Shown here piece after piece: positions 32,717-41,230 of a DNA stretch of 53,968 nt. The translations under genes were made by a program, and so were the position numbers. Position 1 is the first letter of the stretch. Each line of letters opens with the position of its first letter. The stretch covers positions 1-53,968 of IMG/VR virus record IMGVR_UViG_3300049020_000042; one strand, given 5' to 3'. A model generated the notes under the pieces. The model saw only the letters and a program-made list of their open reading frames with translations. It made no database searches and was not told where the DNA came from. The stretch comes from a virus.

Positions 32717-32750
32717 ATAAAAAGAGCGGATACCTTTCGATATCCGCTCT
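32717..32750 (-). terminator. Intrinsic terminator on the (-) strand
   Basis: Perfect 10-bp stem (32723-32732 with 32741-32750) followed on the (-) strand by TTTTATTG. It ends the candidate RNA below. Confidence 0.8.
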
Positions 32751-32992
32751 AGTAACAACAAATATGCCGCATCACGTTTACGCGGCATAATGGTTTCAGC
32801 CACCCCCAAGATCAGAGATATTGTTGTCGTTGATCTAATGATCGTCCTGCGCGTGAATTCGCGCTCTCGTATCTGAAACCCAGTAACCACACTGGGACAT
32901 TTCTTTACATGGATGGCAACCACACCCTAGTCGCCCCCAGATACGCTTATAGGTTCAGGAGAACAAACTCCGGATGACCACACATTACTGAT
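32723..32992 (-). ncRNA. Candidate structured noncoding RNA, about 270 nt
   Basis: No credible gene. On the (-) strand a TATAAT (32999-33004, reverse) precedes it and an intrinsic terminator ends it. Between them are stems 32764-32770/32782-32788 (7 bp), 32792-32799/32873-32880 (8 bp, closing a multiloop), 32809-32813/32832-32836, 32849-32853/32860-32864, 32879-32884/32891-32896 (6 bp) and 32981-32985/32991-32995. T-loop and anticodon signatures of tRNAs are absent. It lies in the late tail block but has an early-type promoter. Confidence 0.4.
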
Positions 32993-32999
32993 GTGGCTA

Positions 33000-33371
33000 T
33001 TATACGTCTTTTCTTTTTCTAGTTCTAGAAAAATGCAGGTTTATAACCCTCAGAACTATAGTAGTTGCATTGGTAACCGGTAGGGTTTTCATTTGACTAG
33101 CTTCGTTCGTGTGGAAATATTGAATCATCTCATTTTCCTTAATCTGTCCGTTTGCCACATAGTCCAAAATGTCTCGTTTCGAGCTTGGATATTTGTGATT
33201 TCCTATTTGGCTTCTTCCCCAATAATAGCCAAATTTCAATAGCTTGGGGGCGATCACGTCTCGAATGAACAAATTTCTGGGTCCTGTGTAGGAATGGAAT
33301 TCGATGTTCTTCTTAAAGGGCGCATTCTCAAAGACTACCTTGAGGTTTCTGTACTTCTTATTCTTGGGCAT
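33000..33371 (-). CDS. Basic hypothetical protein
   Basis: 123 residues with Lys/Arg-rich ends (MPKNKKYRNLKV, SRTRKRKDV). IRDVIAPKLLKFGYYWGRSQ and KRDILDYVANGQIKENEMIQ suggest helices. Possibly nucleic-acid binding. Transcribed from a promoter whose -10 is 6 bases from the ATG. Confidence 0.55.
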   Translation of the reverse strand: MPKNKKYRNLKVVFENAPFKKNIEFHSYTGPRNLFIRDVIAPKLLKFGYYWGRSQIGNHKYPSSKRDILDYVANGQIKENEMIQYFHTNEASQMKTLPVTNATTIVLRVINLHFSRTRKRKDV

Positions 33372-33377
33372 GGTGCC

Positions 33378-33383
33378 ATTATA
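33378..33383 (-). promoter_or_regulatory. Extended -10 promoter predicting a leaderless mRNA
   Basis: TGA-TATAAT on the (-) strand, then GGCACC and the ATG at 33371. No clear -35. Confidence 0.45.
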
Positions 33384-33416
33384 TCACACAACCACACAGA
33401 TTCATAATGAAAGGCA

Positions 33417-33445
33417 TTGATGTGATATTCATTTGGTGTTACCAT
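33417..33445 (+). promoter_or_regulatory. Promoter with TTCATTTGGTG element
   Basis: TTGATG (33417-33422), 17 bases, TACCAT (33440-33445). The 11-mer at 33428-33438 recurs next to the -10 boxes at 43829 and 52517. Confidence 0.45.
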
Positions 33446-33466
33446 CAAGTAAACAGGAGAGTCCAT

Positions 33467-33652
33467 ATGTCTGATGAAGCTAACGAATTTGTGAAAACTT
33501 ACGGCAAAACGGTTGAACGAGTCGAAGTTCAAACTTCTCATCATGGTGATGTCAATGGTTTTACCATGTACTTCACTGATGGGACGGTGTTGGATGTGAG
33601 CAGTAAAGGCCATTACGATTGCTCATCGAGCATATCAGTAGATGTAGACTGA
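33467..33652 (+). CDS. Small acidic hypothetical protein
   Basis: 61 residues from ATG 33467, 7 bases after AGGAG; a longer frame from 33407 would cross the promoter. FTMYFTDGTVLDVSSKGHYD suggests strands. A lone (+) gene inside the (-) block, closed by a palindromic terminator. Confidence 0.55.
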   Translation: MSDEANEFVKTYGKTVERVEVQTSHHGDVNGFTMYFTDGTVLDVSSKGHYDCSSSISVDVD

Positions 33653-33654
33653 AA

Positions 33655-33682
33655 GAAAAGGGGAGCAATTGCTCCCCTTTTC
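33655..33682. terminator. Perfect 28-bp palindromic bidirectional terminator
   Basis: A-rich left end and T-rich right end flank a GC core; serves both the (+) gene at 33467 and the sheath gene. Confidence 0.85.
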
Positions 33683-33695
33683 TACCTAAATTACT

Positions 33696-36599
33696 TTATA
33701 CCAGGTCCAAGCTGTCTCCGGAGTTGCGGATACGGATTGGAATGTAGATGAATTCAATTGCCTTGATAGGCTTGATCATCAAATCCGCCCACAATTCGTT
33801 GCGGTCACGTCTTTCTGCTGTGTTGTTGGATTCGTCACAAACCACAGCAAAGTCTTCCAGAGCTCTGAGACCAACCAAACCATTCAAGAAACGCTCAATC
33901 GTGATACGGAATGCGTCACGTGTCAGCATGTCGTTCTGTTCGAACAGGAACGGCTTAGCCAGAATATCCAAGTGATAACGCATGTAGTTGGTCAAACGAG
34001 CAACGTTCACGCGATCCATCGCGGAGCTGATTGGGCTCATGGTCTTTTGACCATATACCACCAGACCACGGTTTGGAATGTAGGCAATTGGGTTGATGTT
34101 GTTCAAATACAGAACATCGCGTTGACCTTGATTCAAGATCACTGGTTGATATTCGTTTTCTGATGTCAAGTAACCAACTGACGCTGCATTGCTAACCAGA
34201 CCACGAGTGTAACCCGCTGGGGCAAACCAAGGATAAGCCACCAAGTCGTTGTAAGCCAGAGTGCGGAGTGCCATTGTTGATGGTGGGACCATGATTTCCA
34301 TGCCGTCAACGTTTGTGCTGAGACCCCATGGGTAGTAGACGCCCAAGTAGTGGTTTCTAGTCGTGAGAGCCAGATCACCATTGCTTGGTGCATTTCTTAC
34401 GTTTGAAGCCCATGCGCTAACTGAAGTTGCATCTGGAGACAAACGTGCTGGTGTATCACCAACGATAAACGCAACTTCCTTCTGATCCACGTTCAATGTT
34501 ACCATTTCGTCGATGAGTTCAGGATAGCCTGGAACTGCCATCAAGTTGAAGTAAACCAGTTCAGAACGGATATCTTCGTTTGCTGCGATGATGGATTGCA
34601 GTTGACGAACGATCATCTGGCGTTGTGCCTTACGACCCATGAATGGGGCGCCATCAACTTGGTTACCAGAAGCAGTCACCCAACGGCCACGCTTGATAAC
34701 AGGTTCAAAGATCACTTGATCGAAACCAACAGTGTATTGTTCGTAGAAGTAATCAGTGTTTTCGTCAAAGTCACCATTGTCGAACAGATTTGGTTCCCAC
34801 TTCTTCACGTTGTATGTGGAGAAACGTGTGTTGAACAACAGAGTACCAGCGCTGTATGTGCGTGGATCTGGTGCATCTGGGTCAACATAGTTGCTCAGTG
34901 CCAAGTCCTGCTCTCTGATAGAATAACGGGTGTAGTCATTGCTGGCATTTGTGTATTCACCACCACTGTCTTCACGAGCATCGGCAAACACAATACCGAA
35001 CGGAGTTGTTTGGTCTGAATTGTCGATTACGGCCCACTTACGGGTGGAAGCCGTGTAGCGATAGATTCGTGGATAGTTCTCCAGATCCGAAGTGTCGATC
35101 CACAGATCGTTGTCAACCAAAGGAGTGTCGTCACTTTGGAACAATGGAGGAGCGGAACCCAGATGTGGACCAATCGGATCAGTAGCTGGATATGCACGGC
35201 GATAGCCAATCCACTGGTTACCGTCAAAGTCACAAACCATCAGGTCGACTTGGAAGTTGGTGTTGTACCACAGAGCGCCAGCTTCTGGGGGAGTAGTTGG
35301 AGCCTCGAAGTCTTCTTCGTAAGCCAATGAAGACCAAGCATTACCACCCCAACGCATCAATTCTGCACCACCAAGGGGATCAGATGACGTTCCTTCAGTG
35401 TTGTAACGGACGTAGAGGGTGCCAGTAGCTGGACGTGAGCCCAGAGCGGCATTTGCCTTAACGTCATTTTCGTAGAATGGAGTGTCCATTGTTACAAACG
35501 AACCAGTCGTTGCGCTGTAGAACTTCACAACATACTTGCTGCCGTTATTCAGATCGGTAGTCTTGATCCAGACGTCACCGGCGATTGAACGGTTGCTTGA
35601 GCTTGTTGGTGGGCGATTGTGTGGGGCATACGTGAGCTTGACGCTCTTGTATGTACCAGCAGCGAAACGCATTGCTGTCAGAGGAGTTCCTGATACGTTT
35701 TCGATAACCAGTGACTGGGATGGATCTGTGGAGTCGAACGCAAAGTTGAACTTCAGGCGACCTTGACTGTCGTGAGCCATCACAACCTTGTCTTCCAGAG
35801 CAGTACCAACCATTTGTGCGTTAACATCAGCAACCAGATCAGATACGGAAGTGCTGTTGATAACAAATGTGATGTTGTTCAAGCTGAAGCTGTTACCCAC
35901 AGTGACGGTGCCCATAGCGGAGCTACCATTCAGTTGGTTACGAGCAAATTTCCAAGCTGTAGAACCAACGTGCAACCAGTTACCAGCGACCTTTTCAAAC
36001 ACGCGGTTTGTGGCTTCCACAGTTACCACAGCAAAGTCACCTTCTTCACCAACGGCCTGCTTTGGCTTACCAGTCATGGTATCCAATTCAGTTTCACGAT
36101 AGATCAGAATTGCGTTCTGCTTGAGGAAAGGATCCAGGGAAGGATTACCTGTGGATTGGAAAATACCAAAACGGGATTCGCTCAGATCAAACCAGTAGGT
36201 GCCGTTGATTGGCTCGCCCATTGGAGGGTTAACTGACGGCTCCAATTGACTTGTATCAATATTGGCACGCATAACGTAAGCGCGATTGCTGATACCCAGA
36301 TATTGATATGCAGCGTGCAGACCGTATTCGTTCAGTTCGTCACCATGGATAGGTGTACCTTGAACAGTCTTGAAAATTGGGTTACCGAACGTTTGGATCA
36401 ATTCACGTTGGCTGGTCATCAAGTACAGCTTGTTGGCCTGACTTTCGACAGTACCAGGAGCGATACCAACGCCAGTGGGGGATGGTTTGTTGCTTGCAGT
36501 TGCAAACACGATCAGGGGAACAGTGCCCGGACCAGCGTTACCATAAAACGACTCGTCGATTACCGATACTTGTACGCCTGGGCTTACTAGATTACTCAT
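33696..36599 (-). CDS. 18: Tail sheath protein (gp18-like)
   Basis: 967 residues, much longer than T4 gp18 (659). The N-terminus SPGVQVSVIDESFYGNAG and the early YLGISNRAYVMRANID are standard sheath features. The C-terminus contains NYMRYHLDILAKPFLFEQND and ALEDFAVVCDES, the conserved core of contractile sheaths. The extra length lies around 150-560, a Ser/Thr-rich region with repeated DLWIDTSDL and DVWIKTTDLN-like units that probably form surface-exposed domains. Late promoter and AGGAG precede the ATG. Confidence 0.9.
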   Translation of the reverse strand: MSNLVSPGVQVSVIDESFYGNAGPGTVPLIVFATASNKPSPTGVGIAPGTVESQANKLYLMTSQRELIQTFGNPIFKTVQGTPIHGDELNEYGLHAAYQYLGISNRAYVMRANIDTSQLEPSVNPPMGEPINGTYWFDLSESRFGIFQSTGNPSLDPFLKQNAILIYRETELDTMTGKPKQAVGEEGDFAVVTVEATNRVFEKVAGNWLHVGSTAWKFARNQLNGSSAMGTVTVGNSFSLNNITFVINSTSVSDLVADVNAQMVGTALEDKVVMAHDSQGRLKFNFAFDSTDPSQSLVIENVSGTPLTAMRFAAGTYKSVKLTYAPHNRPPTSSSNRSIAGDVWIKTTDLNNGSKYVVKFYSATTGSFVTMDTPFYENDVKANAALGSRPATGTLYVRYNTEGTSSDPLGGAELMRWGGNAWSSLAYEEDFEAPTTPPEAGALWYNTNFQVDLMVCDFDGNQWIGYRRAYPATDPIGPHLGSAPPLFQSDDTPLVDNDLWIDTSDLENYPRIYRYTASTRKWAVIDNSDQTTPFGIVFADAREDSGGEYTNASNDYTRYSIREQDLALSNYVDPDAPDPRTYSAGTLLFNTRFSTYNVKKWEPNLFDNGDFDENTDYFYEQYTVGFDQVIFEPVIKRGRWVTASGNQVDGAPFMGRKAQRQMIVRQLQSIIAANEDIRSELVYFNLMAVPGYPELIDEMVTLNVDQKEVAFIVGDTPARLSPDATSVSAWASNVRNAPSNGDLALTTRNHYLGVYYPWGLSTNVDGMEIMVPPSTMALRTLAYNDLVAYPWFAPAGYTRGLVSNAASVGYLTSENEYQPVILNQGQRDVLYLNNINPIAYIPNRGLVVYGQKTMSPISSAMDRVNVARLTNYMRYHLDILAKPFLFEQNDMLTRDAFRITIERFLNGLVGLRALEDFAVVCDESNNTAERRDRNELWADLMIKPIKAIEFIYIPIRIRNSGDSLDLV

Positions 36600-36630
36600 T
36601 ACCTTTTCTCCTACTGAGGAATTATCAAGT

Positions 36631-36637
36631 TATTTAT
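36631..36637 (-). promoter_or_regulatory. T4-type late promoter for the sheath gene
   Basis: Reads GATAAATAAC on the (-) strand, about 32 bases before the ATG. Confidence 0.65.
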
Positions 36638-36690
36638 CTGGAGGAGCGGTTTTTCAGCACCAACCAGACGATAACCTGAGTGTTAATTCT

Positions 36691-37266
36691 TCAGTTGGCG
36701 GTAGAGTATCCCATCAACTTTCTAATCGCATTTTTGCCACAAGGCAACAGATCTCTAGTACCAACTCCAGCCCAGAGACCCTTTGGTTGAACTGGGTCTG
36801 CGAAATCCCATTGCTTTTCCTGATAGTCCCATTGGAACCAATTTTCCGTGGGTTGATCGTAGAAGTAACAAGGCAGAACAGTTGCTCTATTCAAAAACAT
36901 CTGAACCGCCCATGCCGTACCACCACTAGGTTTACCGGTATCCATGAGTTGGCCCACGGCATATAGCGAATCGCTCCAGGCTACCTGATAGTGATTCCTG
37001 CGCAATAGATTCAGAATGTAGGAATTCTTTGGCAGATTGCGTTGCAAATCTACCTTGGCAATTTGAAGGAATGGATCAGCGGCTTTCAATTGTTCGTCGT
37101 CGAGCCTAACAACTTCACAATCTGGTGCGTATGTGGTATGGCCTTGAAAACTCCAATGAATAACGTTGTGACCCAAACTACCGGCACACATCCCCCATTG
37201 CAAATCTGCACCCTCAGCGCCACCACTCAAACATAGATTTTCTGAATACAGGCTTCTTAGATCCAT
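36691..37266 (-). CDS. SLOG-fold protein (YAcAr-like)
   Basis: 191 residues. CLSGGAEGADLQWGMCAGSL is the SGGA-x-GAD nucleotide-binding loop with its helix. VAWSDSLYAVG and KPSGGTAWAVQMFLNR are the second strand and glycine loop. Predicted to bind a nucleotide or nucleotide-derived molecule. Together with the SLOG protein at 11070 and the deoxyribosyltransferase-like protein at 51512 it suggests handling of nucleotide signals or modified bases. Confidence 0.65.
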   Translation of the reverse strand: MDLRSLYSENLCLSGGAEGADLQWGMCAGSLGHNVIHWSFQGHTTYAPDCEVVRLDDEQLKAADPFLQIAKVDLQRNLPKNSYILNLLRRNHYQVAWSDSLYAVGQLMDTGKPSGGTAWAVQMFLNRATVLPCYFYDQPTENWFQWDYQEKQWDFADPVQPKGLWAGVGTRDLLPCGKNAIRKLMGYSTAN

Positions 37267-37931
37267 GATCGATCCCCCGCTACTGATATCACCTTGTTAT
37301 GGAGATTCTCAATAGTGGAATTGTTTTCAATCGTCACTGCCGAAGAGTTGGCGAAAGAATTCCATTCCCATTCACTTGGGTGAATCTGAGGGTAATTCTG
37401 TTCCATGTAATCCCTCTTGAGATCAAGAGAATACATGAAGTCTGGGGTGCTGGTAACGCCCCAATGATTTGGAAGAGAACCCTTCTTAACATGAATGAAC
37501 AATGGGCCCTTGCCATTGATAGTCCCGATATCGGTGGCGAATTTTATTTCATGTCGATGTCTGATATCAGACAACACGATTCGGTCACCGCCCCGAAGCA
37601 GCATCTTTCTATAGAGAGAATTTAACCATATATCATCATGGATATACCTTCTCATTATATCAGTACCCAGATACGTCATTGCTACTCGTGGTGTAAAATT
37701 TGGAATACCCAACTTTTCCGACCACCAGACATCGACTGTTTCTCGCCACTGTCGGCTTTCAACCGTATTGCCTTCCATCAAGTCACGTTCCCATACAAAT
37801 ATCGAGGAAACCATGTCCTTGATACTGTCGGCAAACGCCATCTTGGTGAAACCAGAGTCTAGAAGTGGTTGAGCACCACTGTCTTTACCCGCGCCCTTGA
37901 ATCCAAAAAAACCAACTATTTTCATACTCAT
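37257..37931 (-). CDS. 1: Deoxynucleoside monophosphate kinase (T4 gp1-like)
   Basis: 224 residues. P-loop GFKGAGKDS (about 9-17), then FADSIKDMVSSIF and LGTDIMRRY as in T4 gp1-type dNMP kinases; IVLSDIRHRHE is the Walker B-like region. Phosphorylates dNMPs, possibly including modified ones. A second in-frame ATG 6 bases on is equally possible. Confidence 0.8.
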   Translation of the reverse strand: MSMKIVGFFGFKGAGKDSGAQPLLDSGFTKMAFADSIKDMVSSIFVWERDLMEGNTVESRQWRETVDVWWSEKLGIPNFTPRVAMTYLGTDIMRRYIHDDIWLNSLYRKMLLRGGDRIVLSDIRHRHEIKFATDIGTINGKGPLFIHVKKGSLPNHWGVTSTPDFMYSLDLKRDYMEQNYPQIHPSEWEWNSFANSSAVTIENNSTIENLHNKVISVAGDRSWI

Positions 37932-37933
37932 AG

Positions 37934-38509
37934 TTATGAAATCTGCCAGTTGGTAGATACCGGTATAAGTGCATTCAGGGCTTTTTCTTCATCAGCGATT
38001 GGTACGATTTTTTCGTCAAAGCTCAGTAGCTTGATTCTAGCCACAACTTCTGGATCACGCACCCAGATCCATTCATCAACTTTCTTGTAATGTCTTGAGC
38101 TGTAGCCCAACCCCTTCAAGGATTCTCTGAATTCTGGGAAGACTGAGTTCTTGATGTTGACGGCGTAGTTGTATGGCTCGGTGATTGATTTGTCACTCTT
38201 TATCTTCTTATAGCTTCTGAGGAATTGAACACCGTATTGTTTGCCTAGATATTCATGGAACCGGTAAACCATCACGCAATGTTTTGCCGTTTGGGTTTCC
38301 TTTTCCTGAATTATGATTTCGTATTCAACGACCTCGGCTGTTTTAATCCAGTCACTGACGTCATATTTCATCTTGAATTGCGAATCAATTCGCAATCCCG
38401 CGTCCTCGTAAGAGGAAAATACTGTTCCGGATTCAGAGAAGCTGGAACTATAACCGTTCCAGAATAGACCAGTTGCTGTGTTTTTTATTTTGAATTGTTT
38501 TTGTCTCAT
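37934..38509 (-). CDS. Hypothetical protein
   Basis: 191 residues. KIKNTATGLFWNGYSSSFSE and GTVFSSYEDAGLRIDSQFK look like a beta-rich N-terminal domain of a type common in phage unknowns. DEWIWVRDPEVVARIKLLSF lies near the end. Overlaps the next gene by 4 bases. Confidence 0.55.
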   Translation of the reverse strand: MRQKQFKIKNTATGLFWNGYSSSFSESGTVFSSYEDAGLRIDSQFKMKYDVSDWIKTAEVVEYEIIIQEKETQTAKHCVMVYRFHEYLGKQYGVQFLRSYKKIKSDKSITEPYNYAVNIKNSVFPEFRESLKGLGYSSRHYKKVDEWIWVRDPEVVARIKLLSFDEKIVPIADEEKALNALIPVSTNWQIS

Positions 38510-38754
38510 GCGTCATCTGAACCACCCGAGAACGGGTCTCCATATAACCACATGCGAAACATAATCAATTCAGATTCTAGTTCAAACGTTACTAGAAACT
38601 CCTTGATTTCGACTTCCACGTAAGACCAACCAGACGTATTGGTCTCCAGCCACTTTGTGATAATTTGGAGGCATTCCGAGTCACCGGCACTAAATTTGCA
38701 CCAGTAAAAGGTTCCCTTTACCTGCCTCCATTGTGCGTAACTCAAGCATGCCAT
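38506..38754 (-). CDS. Small FKL-motif protein
   Basis: 82 residues. FLVTFELESELIMFRMWLYG is the motif with FRM for FKL, ending GGSDDA. SYVEVEIKEF adds a preceding strand. The only clear member on the (-) strand. Confidence 0.55.
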   Translation of the reverse strand: MACLSYAQWRQVKGTFYWCKFSAGDSECLQIITKWLETNTSGWSYVEVEIKEFLVTFELESELIMFRMWLYGDPFSGGSDDA

Positions 38755-38755
38755 G

Positions 38756-39118
38756 TCAAATACCTGACATCAGTTCTGTGATCTGTTTCAGCTTTTGATT
38801 GACGCGTTCACCATCTTCGGTATTCAACATTCCCATTGAATAGAAGATCGGATATCCGTTGATGTTCATGTTCACGGCTTCAGAATAAAGGCCGTAAAAA
38901 TGCACGATACCATCACGGATGAATTCTTTTCTCGTGATTTCATCGATGAACACAAGGGGCATGAAGATGTTGGGGAGCAGGTTGATATCGTGCGCAGCGA
39001 TCATCCAACTGGTAAAGATTTCACCACGGAAAAGTTGCATGGCTAGATCCTTGATCTCAGCATCAGTCTTTGCCGTATATTGCGACTCTTCCTTAAACTC
39101 GCCAGACCTGAATTCCAT
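38756..39118 (-). CDS. Hypothetical protein
   Basis: 120 residues. EIKDLAMQLFRGEIFTSWMI and PNIFMPLVFIDEITRKEF are helix-strand segments; no family name recognised. It has its own regulated-looking promoter. Confidence 0.6.
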   Translation of the reverse strand: MEFRSGEFKEESQYTAKTDAEIKDLAMQLFRGEIFTSWMIAAHDINLLPNIFMPLVFIDEITRKEFIRDGIVHFYGLYSEAVNMNINGYPIFYSMGMLNTEDGERVNQKLKQITELMSGI

Positions 39119-39119
39119 G

Positions 39120-39174
39120 ATTATGAGCTCCGTTGTTAGGAGCTCATAATATTTTCATTTGATGCCTAAGTCAA
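39120..39174 (-). promoter_or_regulatory. Sigma70-like promoter with 12-bp repeat over the RBS
   Basis: On the (-) strand: TTGACT (39174-39169), 17-base spacer, TATTAT (39151-39146). The perfect repeat 39120-39131/39139-39150 overlaps the -10 box on one side and the GGAG RBS (39131-39128) on the other, one base before the ATG. Confidence 0.65.
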
Positions 39175-39175
39175 C

Positions 39176-40603
39176 TCAGAGACGAAGACGCCAAAATCCT
39201 GGATGGTATTCACCGTCAATAGCCATAATCCAAGTTCCATCAGTGAACTTCAGTTGCTTTCCGCTTCTAAGGTTCACCAAATAATGAACTGTCGTTGTTG
39301 TGCTGGCATCAAAGTCTATCGACCATCTGCCATTCCTGAACTCGATGATATCCCCTGCTTGGGCTGAGAATGGTGCACCGTTGGAATCCTGAATGTCACC
39401 CAACTTGTTTGACAGAGTTCCCCAAGCGATGGTTCTTCCCAAGTCTTCCAAGAGCATGTAACGTTGTCCTTCGGCTTCTGCTGGTAGAACCCCTTCACGA
39501 TTGCCATTCAGATCACTCAATGGAAAGTGCTTCATAGGATCAATGATTGCATCTACGGGGGCTTGTGTGTTACCCGGGAGTGTGTCTGGATCAACTTGCC
39601 AATGAATGACGTTGGGTCTTGATGGATCCAAGTTCAGAGTTCCAATGATGTCAAGGTCGATGTCTTGTTCAATATCAGCTCTCAGTCTCAACTGACTTTC
39701 ACCAGCACGGAATGGACCGTACGGCTTCAAGAGATCTTCCCAACTCATTAAATTACCATTGATATCGGTCTCAAGTCCTTTCACAGCAAGTAACGTGATC
39801 TCATCACCAGATATCCTGATTCGAGCATTCTTCGGAGTAACTATAACCCTAGACATTAAGGCACTTGAATCCATTTGGATCTCGTTGTCACCCAATCTAT
39901 CAGGCTTGCCCTCAAACTCACCCTCAAGAATATTGGTGACGATTTGATGGATAAGCTTCTGTTGTTTGACCTTTGCCGGAGGGGTAATCCAAACTGGCAA
40001 TTTGAAAACAAAACTGGCTACGTCGATTTCTTCATTCGTCCCTACTGGAATGTTCCTTGATGACCATGTCGTGGATTCAAGTTCAACCCTAGTAAGAGCA
40101 GTCCAGTCAATGGGGTTCTCACTGCTTTGAATATCAAAGCCGATATTGAACGCCATGTAGACTTGCTCCCACAATTGATGCTTCTGGTGTTCGTTGGAGG
40201 TCCAGAGATCAACCTGAAGTGTGATATCAAGTGGGTGTGGCATTTGTCTTTCGACTGTGTATCCGTTGCCACGTTCACCGGTATAGTTACCATTAGAATC
40301 GATTGCTCTCTCAGTCACCTGTACGGTTGATACGTGGCTGGGGTTCTGCGTTCTATTTCTGTTGGGTGACATTTCTTTCACCCATATGGTGAACATAGGA
40401 ACACTCAGAATTGAGTTCTCACTGTTGTTCTTCATAATGTGTGCGACTTGTCTATTCTGATTTGCCATCCTACATGGTACGGTACGAAGAGTTGGCGGTC
40501 CACCATCTCTCCCACCAACCATGTATTGGAAACCAGTAAAGGCTCGAACGAACTGCGTCAGAAATCTTCTGATTTGTGAATCATAAAAATAGTCATAGGA
40601 CAT
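39176..40603 (-). CDS. 15: Tail sheath stabiliser/completion protein (gp15-like)
   Basis: 475 residues against 272 in T4. The N-terminus MSYDYFYDSQIRRFLTQFVR parallels T4 gp15 (MFGYFYNSSFRRY); SVPMFTIWVKEM and PLDITLQVDLWTSNEH also fit its conserved part. The extra C-terminal 200 residues (EFRNGRWSIDFD, KFTDGTWIMAIDGE) look like added beta domains. Its 5' end overlaps the homing endonuclease, and a second copy of that 5' end lies upstream at 41195. Confidence 0.7.
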   Translation of the reverse strand: MSYDYFYDSQIRRFLTQFVRAFTGFQYMVGGRDGGPPTLRTVPCRMANQNRQVAHIMKNNSENSILSVPMFTIWVKEMSPNRNRTQNPSHVSTVQVTERAIDSNGNYTGERGNGYTVERQMPHPLDITLQVDLWTSNEHQKHQLWEQVYMAFNIGFDIQSSENPIDWTALTRVELESTTWSSRNIPVGTNEEIDVASFVFKLPVWITPPAKVKQQKLIHQIVTNILEGEFEGKPDRLGDNEIQMDSSALMSRVIVTPKNARIRISGDEITLLAVKGLETDINGNLMSWEDLLKPYGPFRAGESQLRLRADIEQDIDLDIIGTLNLDPSRPNVIHWQVDPDTLPGNTQAPVDAIIDPMKHFPLSDLNGNREGVLPAEAEGQRYMLLEDLGRTIAWGTLSNKLGDIQDSNGAPFSAQAGDIIEFRNGRWSIDFDASTTTTVHYLVNLRSGKQLKFTDGTWIMAIDGEYHPGFWRLRL

Positions 40604-41198
40604 CTGGTTTCTTTTTCCGGTTAGTGTTGCCTTTTAATTTATCAGCAATCTTCTGTTTTGTTTCTTCTGTCCGAACCCAACTAGACATTTTGGATTTCGC
40701 TTCATCTGAACGAGTCTGGCCTTTTAACTTTTCAACTCTTTTTGCAATCCATTCAGGGTCCTGCTTTTTCCCTAACATATGATTACTTTTTCCTCTTAAG
40801 TGTTCGTGAAGCTTAGTCATAGCTTCCTTTTTTCGCTCACTTTTCTTTAAAGATTCTATTAAATTCGCTATATGCTCAGGAGTTTTTGCCTGTCCTTTCA
40901 GTCTAGACGAGATATATTTGGCATGTTCTTTTCTGAGCCATTCATAAGTTTTGCCATTTATTCGAACATCCGCCTTGTTCGTCATGAACCAAAATGCATG
41001 AATCATCGGGCCACCATGTATCCTAGCCAACAACCAATGAGCTATAAAGTGTTCTCGTGCAGTCAAATCAACCAAGTTATTAGCATCATCACTTCCGCCC
41101 ATTGAGCGAGGGACTATGTGATGTGATTCTTTATACGAAGTGAGAATTCGATCTTTGGCTTTTTCAATAAGCCTTGAATAATGATTTTCGTAATTCAT
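40593..41198 (-). CDS. HNH homing endonuclease with NUMOD3-like repeats
   Basis: 201 residues. KESHHIVPRSMGGSDDANNL then LTAREHFIAHWLLARIHG form the HNH/His-Me finger core. Repeated K-x-S/T-x-E-x-K helices (KTPEHIANLIESLKKSE, SDEAKSKMSSWVRTEETKQK) are NUMOD3-like DNA-binding units. It lies between the M15 peptidase and gene 15 and overlaps the latter by 11 bases. Its ATG overlaps the stop of an 11-codon relic of the gene-15 start. Confidence 0.85.
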   Translation of the reverse strand: MNYENHYSRLIEKAKDRILTSYKESHHIVPRSMGGSDDANNLVDLTAREHFIAHWLLARIHGGPMIHAFWFMTNKADVRINGKTYEWLRKEHAKYISSRLKGQAKTPEHIANLIESLKKSERKKEAMTKLHEHLRGKSNHMLGKKQDPEWIAKRVEKLKGQTRSDEAKSKMSSWVRTEETKQKIADKLKGNTNRKKKPDVL

Positions 41199-41230
41199 GG
41201 TTGTTCGTCATAAAAGTAATCATAAGACAT
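41195..41230 (-). pseudogene. Relic copy of the gene-15 start (MSYDYFYDEQP)
   Basis: Eleven codons and a stop. The first eight amino acids are identical to those of gp15 at 40603, and about 24 of 30 bases match, the differences mostly synonymous. Its ATG is TAATG-coupled to the peptidase gene upstream, the normal position for gene 15 before the endonuclease arrived. Confidence 0.7.

Noticed and set aside
32714-32923. 69-codon (-) frame in the tail block gap
   Set aside because: It runs through a perfect terminator stem and two other stems, has no RBS and an implausible composition; the region looks like RNA instead.
32760-32990. tRNA genes in the structured gap
   Set aside because: No 7-bp acceptor with an adjacent T-arm of GTTC-R-A type and no anticodon stem in the right place on either strand.
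34596-35018. Several (+) frames of 100-157 codons within the sheath gene
   Set aside because: All lie antisense to clear sheath sequence and lack RBS or promoter.
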